Source: Syntrophomonadaceae bacterium (GTDB lineage Bacteria; Bacillota; Syntrophomonadia; Syntrophomonadales; Syntrophomonadaceae). Taken from it: a DNA stretch of 9,607 nt. The stretch lies in NCBI GenBank assembly GCA_028698695.1, contig JAQVWB010000040.1, positions 2,322-11,928 of the forward strand, written 5' to 3'. Under the pieces are notes generated by a model. The model saw nothing but the letters and a program-made list of their open reading frames with translations. It ran no database searches and had not been told where the DNA came from. Shown in pieces: positions 1 to 4,123 of the stretch (position 1 is its first letter; each line of letters starts with the position of its first letter). The translations under genes were made by a program, and so were the position numbers.

Positions 1-23
1 TTCAGCAGATTGATTTACTGGCC

Positions 24-129
24 TGAGGTAGGGCGAAATTATTCGCCGGTTGGAATGAACGTACTGCGAATGAACGCTTCGAATGAATTCGAAGCTACGG
101 GGTGAGGTAGCGGCGAATTTATTCGCCGG
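24..129. repeat. Paired intergenic palindromic repeats
   Basis: Two near-identical copies of a unit that begins TGAGGTAG and ends in a hairpin lie at 24-49 and 103-129. The first hairpin is GGCGAA/TTCGCC around ATTA (32-47). The second is CGGCGAA/TTCGCCG around TTTA (111-128). Between them lies a third, unrelated perfect palindrome, GCTTCGAAT-GA-ATTCGAAGC (76-95), and three short direct copies of GAATGAA (53, 68 and 81). No convincing gene covers 1-280. These look like short interspersed palindromic repeats, and neither hairpin is followed by a T-run, so they are not obvious terminators. The function is unknown. Confidence 0.7.
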
Positions 130-212
130 GACGGCTCACCGATGCAAATTGAGGATTCAGGATGAATATAGTATATAGGACAAAGGTACGGTGTTGTTTG
201 TGTTGATTTGGC

Positions 213-240
213 TAAAGGAAACCGGAGTTAAAACCGATAA
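213..240 (+). promoter_or_regulatory. Sigma-D (sigma-28) type flagellar promoter
   Basis: TAAA at 213-216 is followed after 16 bases by ACCGATAA at 233-240. This is one mismatch from the flagellar sigma factor consensus TAAA-N14-16-GCCGATAW. Transcription would start near 247, giving a leader of about 35 nt before the flaG GTG at 281. The fit with the downstream late flagellar genes supports the call. No transcript data are available. Confidence 0.72.
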
Positions 241-280
241 AATAGTTAGACGATAGTCTATCCCTATGGAGGTGTTATCT

Positions 281-664
281 GTGCGAGTAGAAAGTCAGGC
301 AGTAGTTGAATATCCGCAGGTGCGTCAGGAAGCTGTTCGTGATATTCCGTCCCGGCCTGCAGAGCCTGCAATTGACGCTAAACCAAAGGTTAGTGTTGAT
401 GATCTGCCCATGGTTCGTCAAAAGGCAGACAGCGAAGCATTACAGGAGGCAGTGGGAACAGTTAACCGGGCACTGGAAGTCAGTAATTATCATTTGGAGT
501 TCAAGGTGCATGAGGGCAGCGGGCGCTATCAGATTAAAGTGGTGGATTCGAACAGTAAAGAGGTGTTACGCGAAATACCACCGGAAAGAATATTGGATTT
601 GGCTGCCGATATTCGTAAAATGATGGATAAAATTCTGGGATTGCTCGTAGATGAAACGGTCTGA
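281..664 (+). CDS. flaG: Flagellar protein FlaG
   Basis: FlaG is a small accessory protein encoded beside filament genes and affects filament length in some bacteria; its biochemical role is poorly defined. The protein is 127 aa. The N-terminal half is variable and probably disordered. The conserved FlaG core fills the C-terminal half: an amphipathic segment around VNRALEVSNYHLEFKVHE, then a strand-rich part with YQIKVVD and VLREIPPERILDLAADIRKM, ending GLLVDETV. I chose the GTG at 281 because GGAGGTG (268-274) sits 6 nt upstream. The in-frame ATG at 266 overlaps that ribosome binding site. It is the first gene after a sigma-D-type promoter. In Bacillus the next gene would be fliD, but here fliS follows after 117 bp. 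Confidence 0.88.
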   Translation: MRVESQAVVEYPQVRQEAVRDIPSRPAEPAIDAKPKVSVDDLPMVRQKADSEALQEAVGTVNRALEVSNYHLEFKVHEGSGRYQIKVVDSNSKEVLREIPPERILDLAADIRKMMDKILGLLVDETV

Positions 665-781
665 TACGAGCAGGCAAGGTTTTTTACCTGAGTGTTTTGA
701 ACAGGCAAGGATTACGTGCCGGGTCAGTCGGGTTGGGTATATCTTGACAGCTGGTGGTTTTATTAGAGGAGGTTGTTTTTA

Positions 782-1252
782 ATGAATATATATGCTCAAG
801 CCTATAATCAGTATAAACGGGCCGAGGTGGAGACTGTTTCTCCGGAGAAATTGCTGCTGCTTTTATTTAAAGCTGCTATTAAGGATTTGTCCAATGCACA
901 GAAGGCTATCCAGGAGAAAGATATGAATTTGGCCCATAATGAGTTTATAAAGGTCCAGGATATCCTGGTGGAGTTGATGTCTTCACTGAAAATGGAGTAT
1001 GAAGTATCAAACTCGCTGTATGCCTTATATGATTATATGCAGCAACGCGTTATTGAAGCCAATATGCAAAAGGATATTGATATAGCCGTTGAAATCGAAG
1101 GTTTTTTCCGGGAGCTTTATGAAACTTTTCAACAGGCGGAACGTATAGCCCGGGAGCAGCGGACACCGGTAAAAGAAATAAAGAATCAGATTCCATCCGC
1201 CGAATTGGCAGGAAAAGTTGCTGCAAGGCCGAGTGTTAATGTACAGGGATAA
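782..1252 (+). CDS. fliS: Flagellin export chaperone FliS
   Basis: FliS binds the C-terminal helix of newly made flagellin in the cytoplasm, stops it polymerising early and hands it to the flagellar export gate. The 156 aa protein is all-helical. The family signature is at the N terminus (IYAQAYNQYKRAEVETVS, then PEKLLLLLFKAAIKDL), followed by helices carrying NEFIKVQDILVELMSSL and a Leu-Tyr-Tyr-Met stretch. Typical FliS is about 125-135 aa, so the last 25 or so residues, ending in SVNVQG, are a tail outside the core. The ATG at 782 is chosen because AGAGGAGG (765-772) lies 9 nt upstream. The in-frame TTG at 773 abuts that site. The next gene starts 4 nt after the stop, which suggests coupled translation. 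Confidence 0.9.
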   Translation: MNIYAQAYNQYKRAEVETVSPEKLLLLLFKAAIKDLSNAQKAIQEKDMNLAHNEFIKVQDILVELMSSLKMEYEVSNSLYALYDYMQQRVIEANMQKDIDIAVEIEGFFRELYETFQQAERIAREQRTPVKEIKNQIPSAELAGKVAARPSVNVQG

Positions 1253-1256
1253 TATT

Positions 1257-1745
1257 ATGGAAGTTCAGCATATGGTCGATTGGCAGGATAAGTTAAATCG
1301 GGTGGAAATTCTGTGGAGTGAAATGCTGCGTATATCTGAACAGCAGTTGGCACTCCTGCAGACTTTTAAACCTGAAGATGAGACTGGTTTGCAGCAGTTA
1401 CAGGAGTTGTTGTCCCAACGCGAGGGTTTAATGCAACAGATTGATGCTATGGCTGGAATTCATGATCAGGGAGATAAGTTACAGGAAGCGGCACAGAGCA
1501 ATAATAGTGAGAGCAGAGAAAAAGCTGATGCCCTGTATCAGGCCTTTAGAAACAGTTTGGACAGGATAATGCCACTTATGACAGCTATTCAGGAAAATGA
1601 TGAGAAGATGAAATCCCAAATGTCTGAGGCACTGCAGGTAATGGGGAAAGAATTAGTACAAGCCAGAGAGTCATCCAGGGTAAACCGGGCGTATACCCAG
1701 TCAGGGGTAATTTCGGAAGCCTGGTTTTTTGATGATAAGAAGTAA
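1257..1745 (+). CDS. FliT/FlgN-like helical flagellar protein
   Basis: Not identifiable with certainty. The 162 aa product is hydrophilic, rich in Gln, Glu and Leu, has no signal peptide or membrane segment, and should form long helices or a coiled coil. Its pattern of a leading helix (DKLNRVEILWSEMLRISEQQ) and then a LLSQREGLMQQID repeat resembles the FlgN/FliT class of export chaperones, which hold hook-associated proteins or FliD. Position directly after fliS, where Bacillus has fliT, supports a FliT-like role. The ATG at 1257 has AGGGA 7 nt upstream. ATG 1239, overlapping the fliS end, is an alternative adding six residues. It shares the flaG-fliS transcript. Confidence 0.68.
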   Translation: MEVQHMVDWQDKLNRVEILWSEMLRISEQQLALLQTFKPEDETGLQQLQELLSQREGLMQQIDAMAGIHDQGDKLQEAAQSNNSESREKADALYQAFRNSLDRIMPLMTAIQENDEKMKSQMSEALQVMGKELVQARESSRVNRAYTQSGVISEAWFFDDKK

Positions 1746-1775
1746 GGAAATAGGAGTATTAAGAGGTTTAATAAT

Positions 1776-2231
1776 ATGCAGGATATTATTACAAAGATTG
1801 TCGAAAATTATAATAGGCAAATAGAATTGTATAATGATATGGCTGATTTAGCCAGGCAACAGTTAGACAGTTTAGAGGCCAGGCTGGATGGTACATCTGA
1901 AAACACCAATCTGGCACAAGTTTTAATTAATCGACAACAGATATTGGGGAAAATAGAAGAACTGGAAAATATAAACAAAAGCTTACGGCAACGCACCTGC
2001 CAAAAGATGGGGATAGAGGCGTTTGTATTAAGCCAGCTAAAGCCAAATTTAAAAGAAGAAGAATATCAAGGTTTGCAGGAAGTACTTAAAAATATGGGCA
2101 GTATACTGGTCGGGATTCAAGAGATAGATGATAAGAATCAACAGCTTATGAACAGGACCCTGGTATCCAGCCGCAAGCGGGGAGTAACGGACAATCAGGC
2201 CCGCAATGCCTATAACCAAAACAAAAAGTAG
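1776..2231 (+). CDS. FlgN-like helical protein, last gene of flagellar operon
   Basis: A 151 aa soluble protein, predicted all alpha-helical, beginning MQDIITKIVENYNRQIELYN. Residues 50-70 (VLINRQQILGKIEELENINK) match the style of the FlgN family, in which a conserved Arg-rich helix is followed by a coiled coil. The tail is basic and Asn/Gln-rich. By position and fold type it is probably a second flagellar export chaperone or a relative, but I do not recognise a specific orthologue. AGAGG (1762-1766) lies 9 nt before the ATG. It starts 30 bp after the previous gene, and the operon appears to end here. No clean intrinsic terminator is visible before the inverted repeat at 2254. Confidence 0.62.
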   Translation: MQDIITKIVENYNRQIELYNDMADLARQQLDSLEARLDGTSENTNLAQVLINRQQILGKIEELENINKSLRQRTCQKMGIEAFVLSQLKPNLKEEEYQGLQEVLKNMGSILVGIQEIDDKNQQLMNRTLVSSRKRGVTDNQARNAYNQNKK

Positions 2232-2253
2232 TCTACACAGGGGGACGTTTGAG

Positions 2254-2387
2254 ACTATTGAAAAAGCCCTCTCAAGCGTGTCATGCTGAGGTCTCGTAGG
2301 TGGAAGGCCTAATATTACGGACTCCCGAAAGAGATCCTTCGTCGCCTGCAGCTCTTCAGGATGACATTTAGGGTACTTTTTCAGTAT
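2254..2387. repeat. MITE-like inverted repeat element
   Basis: About 134 bp flanked by imperfect terminal inverted repeats. The left end reads CTATTGAAAAAGCCCT (2255-2270). The right end, read on the minus strand, is ATACTGAAAAAGTACCCT (2386-2369). A second inner pair is TGTCATGCTGAG (2279-2290) against TGTCATCCTGAAG (minus strand of 2354-2366). The centre carries GAGATCCTTCGTCG, a string common in interspersed palindromic repeats of many bacteria. It contains no credible gene, and the long minus-strand reading frame across it is a chance one. It may act as the 3' end structure of the flagellar operon. No target-site duplication is obvious. Confidence 0.7.
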
Positions 2388-2408
2388 TTTCGGATGTTGG
2401 TGCACCCC

Positions 2409-2437
2409 TTGCCATTTATTGCACAAATGTATATAAT
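2409..2437 (+). promoter_or_regulatory. Sigma-A promoter for the zinc-ribbon gene
   Basis: TTGCCA (2409-2414), a 17-base spacer and a perfect TATAAT (2432-2437). The start of transcription should be near 2444, leaving a leader of about 75 nt before the ATG at 2519. This is the strongest housekeeping promoter in the window. It lies about 20 bp beyond the inverted repeat element. Confidence 0.8.
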
Positions 2438-2518
2438 ATACGATACGGGTCAGTGGTCAGGAAGGTTTTACCAGGACTACAGGTCTAATATCCTAGTGAA
2501 AAGAGGGATCTTGTTAGT

Positions 2519-2806
2519 ATGTTTGAAGACAAAACTTTAGTGTGTCAGGATTGTGGGCAGGAATTTATTTTTACCGTTGGGGAACAGGAATTTTACAATG
2601 AAAAGGGATTCGAGAACGAACCGAAACGTTGCCGGGATTGCCGGACTAACAGACGTAATACTCGCAGTGGCCCCCGGGCTCCGCGTGAAATGTTTACAGC
2701 TGTTTGTGCAGAATGTGGCGTTGAAACCGAGGTTCCTTTCAGACCGGTGGATGGCCGTCCTGTGTATTGCCAGGAGTGTTTCCAAAAGCAGCGCGCTCAA
2801 TATTAA
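2519..2806 (+). CDS. Double zinc-ribbon protein
   Basis: A 95 aa cytosolic protein with eight cysteines in four CxxC pairs: C9/C12 with C38/C41, and C63/C66 with C84/C87. This gives two zinc ribbons in tandem joined by a basic linker rich in Arg (RTNRRNTRSGPR). The first half (KTLVCQDCGQEF and a FYNEKGF-type loop) matches the probable zinc-binding domain of the zf-trcl type. The second (VCAECG, VPFRP, PVYCQECF) matches the ribbon that often follows it. The family is common in Firmicutes and related bacteria; its partner or nucleic acid target is unknown. GAGGGA lies about 10 nt before the ATG. It forms a single-gene unit with its own promoter and terminator. Confidence 0.87.
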   Translation: MFEDKTLVCQDCGQEFIFTVGEQEFYNEKGFENEPKRCRDCRTNRRNTRSGPRAPREMFTAVCAECGVETEVPFRPVDGRPVYCQECFQKQRAQY

Positions 2807-2830
2807 TACAGTGATTAATAAGGTATTTAT

Positions 2831-2861
2831 ACCCGGGTTTAGCAACTAAGCCCGGGTTTTT
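2831..2861 (+). terminator. Intrinsic terminator after the zinc-ribbon gene
   Basis: A 12-bp stem, ACCCGGGTTTAG with CTAAGCCCGGGT, has a single G-U pair and a 3-base loop (CAA), followed by TTTTT (2857-2861). It lies 25 bp after the stop codon. Read from the other strand the stem is followed by ATAAATACC, which is a poor U-tract. Termination of the convergent gene here is therefore less certain. Confidence 0.88.
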
Positions 2862-2885
2862 AGTTTTCTGACTTTGTCAAGGGGA

Positions 2886-3134
2886 CTAAAACTGGGTCTT
2901 GCCGCAATCAGGACAGGAGTCACCATCGCTCCAATGCCCGCAGGTGCATTCCCAGGAAGGGTCATCAAGATCCCATCTTTTTTGGTAGTACATTTCCACA
3001 ACGTCATCATATCCATCAGTATTTTCCATCAGCCAGGCCATAGTCACCCGTTCGCCGCCACATTCTCTGAGCCCGCGTTCAATCAGAGTTTCTTCCCGGG
3101 GTTCATCTTTTTTCTTTTTACGTCCAAAAAACAT
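2886..3134 (-). CDS. Small hypothetical protein with C-terminal Cys4 zinc knuckle
   Basis: I do not recognise this family. The 82 aa product starts MFFGRKKKKDEPREE, with a strongly basic patch at residues 5-9. An acidic middle follows (LMENTDGYDDVVEMYY). It ends in a compact CTCG-x7-CPDCG module (C63, C65, C74, C77) that should bind one zinc. There is no signal peptide or membrane segment. The ATG at 3134 is preferred because GGAGG (3147-3143 on the minus strand) is 8 nt upstream. The in-frame TTG at 3140 lies only 2 nt from it. It converges on the double zinc-ribbon gene, with about 24 bp from its stop to that gene's terminator. A role in nucleic acid or protein binding is a guess. Confidence 0.75.
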   Translation of the reverse strand: MFFGRKKKKDEPREETLIERGLRECGGERVTMAWLMENTDGYDDVVEMYYQKRWDLDDPSWECTCGHWSDGDSCPDCGKTQF

Positions 3135-3229
3135 AGTCAATACCTCCAGTTTTCATAAAATAGCGGGGGTTATACCCGCAGCCGGTCCATATGATCTGCT
3201 TTTCAGTAAATATGAGTGATGTTTATTAA

Positions 3230-3238
3230 ATTATAACA
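3230..3238 (-). promoter_or_regulatory. Possible extended -10 promoter for the minus-strand gene
   Basis: On the minus strand TGT-TATAAT occupies 3238-3230, an extended -10 element with a perfect hexamer. There is no good -35 at 16-18 bases, as is usual for extended -10 promoters. The leader would be about 90 nt and contains a small stem, GCGGG/CCCGC (3163-3179). The region is AT-rich, so chance is possible. Confidence 0.45.
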
Positions 3239-3312
3239 AATATTTAGCGAGTTCGTGGTTGGACACAGGGGGTTTCTTCTCAATATTGTAGAGGAGGCTT
3301 TTAGCCACCTTC

Positions 3313-3366
3313 GCGGAAGTTAAAAGCTTCCGCCACGAGGGCTACGAGCGCTTCCGCTACGAGGGC
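3313..3366. repeat. Hairpin and tandem repeat block upstream of hpf
   Basis: The 338-bp spacer between the minus-strand gene and hpf (3135-3472) holds no gene. Within it GCGGAAG (3313-3319) pairs with CTTCCGC (3327-3333). The unit GCTTCCGCCACGAGGGC (3326-3342) recurs as GCTTCCGCTACGAGGGC (3350-3366), 16 of 17 bases the same at 24-bp offset. GCTACGAG also occurs twice (3341 and 3355). It resembles other short GC-rich intergenic repeats and lacks a T-run. Function unknown. Confidence 0.7.
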
Positions 3367-3411
3367 GCCTAATTCCTCGCCCCTTCACCCTTCATCTGCC
3401 AAATAATGGTT

Positions 3412-3441
3412 GGAGGATTTTTGCAGTTAAAGGTAGAATAA
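3412..3441 (+). promoter_or_regulatory. Sigma-H type promoter for hpf
   Basis: GGAGGATTT (3412-3420), 12 bases, then GTAGAATAA (3433-3441). This fits the Bacillus sigma-H consensus RnAGGAwWW-N11-12-RnnGAATww at every defined position. Transcription would start near 3447, about 26 nt before the ATG. In B. subtilis the orthologous gene (yvyD/hpf) is known to be under sigma-H and sigma-B control. A sigma-A reading of the same stretch (TTGGAG-N18-TAGAAT at 3410-3439) is weaker but possible. Confidence 0.65.
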
Positions 3442-3472
3442 TATATATAGCAACCGGGAAAGGAGTGGTCGT

Positions 3473-4021
3473 ATGAAGTTTGATATCAGAGGAAGGAATA
3501 TCGATATCACGGAAGCATTGAAGGATTATACCACTAAGCGGCTTTCCAAGTTGGAGAAATATATTGAGGATGTAAAGGAGGCTCAGGTTGCCCTCTCGGT
3601 TGAAGGCGATGATCATAAGGTTGAGGTGACGATTCCCTTGAATGGAATGTTGCTTCGCGGCGAGGAAGCTACCGATGACATGTATACTTCTATCGATATG
3701 GTAGTTGAGAAGCTGGAAAAACAAATTGAGAAGTACAAGACCCGCCTCTATAAGAATTATCGGGGTGCCGGTCTGAAGAAAGCTATGGCTGAGGAAGCCC
3801 GCAAGGAACTGGAGGCGGCCAACAGCCAGGTGGATAGTTTTAAAATCGTACGCACGAAGCGCTTTGCCCTGAAACCCATGGATGAGGAAGAAGCTATTAT
3901 GCAGATGAATTTACTGGGACATAATTTTTTCGTGTTCTATAATGCAGTAAGCGAAGAGGTTAATGTGGTTTACAAGCGCAAGGATGGTCACTATGGTTTG
4001 ATTGAACCAGATTTTGACTAG
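3473..4021 (+). CDS. hpf: Ribosome hibernation promoting factor, long form
   Basis: Long HPF binds the 30S decoding region of idle ribosomes and joins two 70S particles into inactive 100S dimers in stationary phase or stress. The 182 aa protein has both parts. Residues 1-95 form the S30AE domain (MKFDIRGRNIDITEALKDY, with KLEKYIEDVKEAQVALSVE). A charged linker follows, then a C-terminal dimerisation domain from about residue 122 (FKIVRTKRFALKPMDEEEAI, LLGHNFFVFYNA, YKRKDGHYGLIEPDFD). The length agrees with the usual 180-190 aa. AAAGGAG (3459-3465) lies 7 nt before the ATG. It is followed by secA, as in Bacillus and most Firmicutes. Confidence 0.95.
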   Translation: MKFDIRGRNIDITEALKDYTTKRLSKLEKYIEDVKEAQVALSVEGDDHKVEVTIPLNGMLLRGEEATDDMYTSIDMVVEKLEKQIEKYKTRLYKNYRGAGLKKAMAEEARKELEAANSQVDSFKIVRTKRFALKPMDEEEAIMQMNLLGHNFFVFYNAVSEEVNVVYKRKDGHYGLIEPDFD

Positions 4022-4051
4022 TTGAAGCGGGATTACAAAAAGTGTTAATAT
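4022..4051 (+). promoter_or_regulatory. Possible secA promoter
   Basis: TTGAAG (4022-4027) starts just after the hpf stop codon. After 18 bases comes TAATAT (4046-4051), preceded by TGT, so it also has an extended -10 character. Transcription would begin near 4058 and place the hairpin at 4073-4094 inside the secA leader rather than only behind hpf. Hexamer matches are moderate and readthrough from hpf is also likely. Confidence 0.45.
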
Positions 4052-4072
4052 AAAATTTGAAGATTTATTATG

Positions 4073-4098
4073 GAGGAATCAATTATGATTCCTCTTTT
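4073..4098 (+). terminator. Hairpin between hpf and secA: attenuator or hpf terminator
   Basis: A perfect 9-bp stem, GAGGAATCA with TGATTCCTC, closes a 4-base loop (ATTA) and is followed by TTTTCT. On its own this reads as a modest intrinsic terminator for hpf (four of nine pairs are G-C). However, the 5' arm contains GAGG of a GGAGG ribosome binding site, and the loop and 3' arm contain the start of a short leader ORF. It could therefore also mask translation initiation and control secA. Sequence alone does not decide between the two. Confidence 0.6.
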
Positions 4099-4123
4099 CT
4101 ATGAGGAAGGTCTGATAAGATGA
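4085..4123 (+). CDS. 12-codon leader ORF overlapping the secA start
   Basis: ATG at 4085 reads MIPLFYEEGLIR and stops at TGA 4121-4123, so stop and secA start share ATGA (4120-4123). GGAGG (4072-4076) lies 8 nt before the ATG, a near-ideal ribosome binding site. That site and the start codon are embedded in the perfect hairpin at 4073-4094. The secA ribosome binding site (GAGGAAGG, 4103-4110) lies inside codons 7-9. The arrangement suggests translational coupling or attenuation of secA. It is too short to hold a signal sequence like SecM, and no arrest motif is recognisable. Whether it is translated is unknown. Confidence 0.45.
   Translation: MIPLFYEEGLIR

Noticed and set aside
1..26. Short open frame ending in TGA at 24-26 (QQIDLLA) that could be the tail of an upstream gene
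   Set aside because: Only seven codons are visible and another frame is open across the same bases, so the gene cannot be identified. The stop also falls in the repeated TGAGGTAG unit.
744..749. Perfect TTGACA before fliS
   Set aside because: No -10 element lies at 16-18 bases; that position is the fliS ribosome binding site.
2049..2426. 125-codon minus-strand open frame
   Set aside because: It runs antisense through the 3' part of a supported gene and then through the inverted repeat element, has no ribosome binding site and no recognisable protein pattern.
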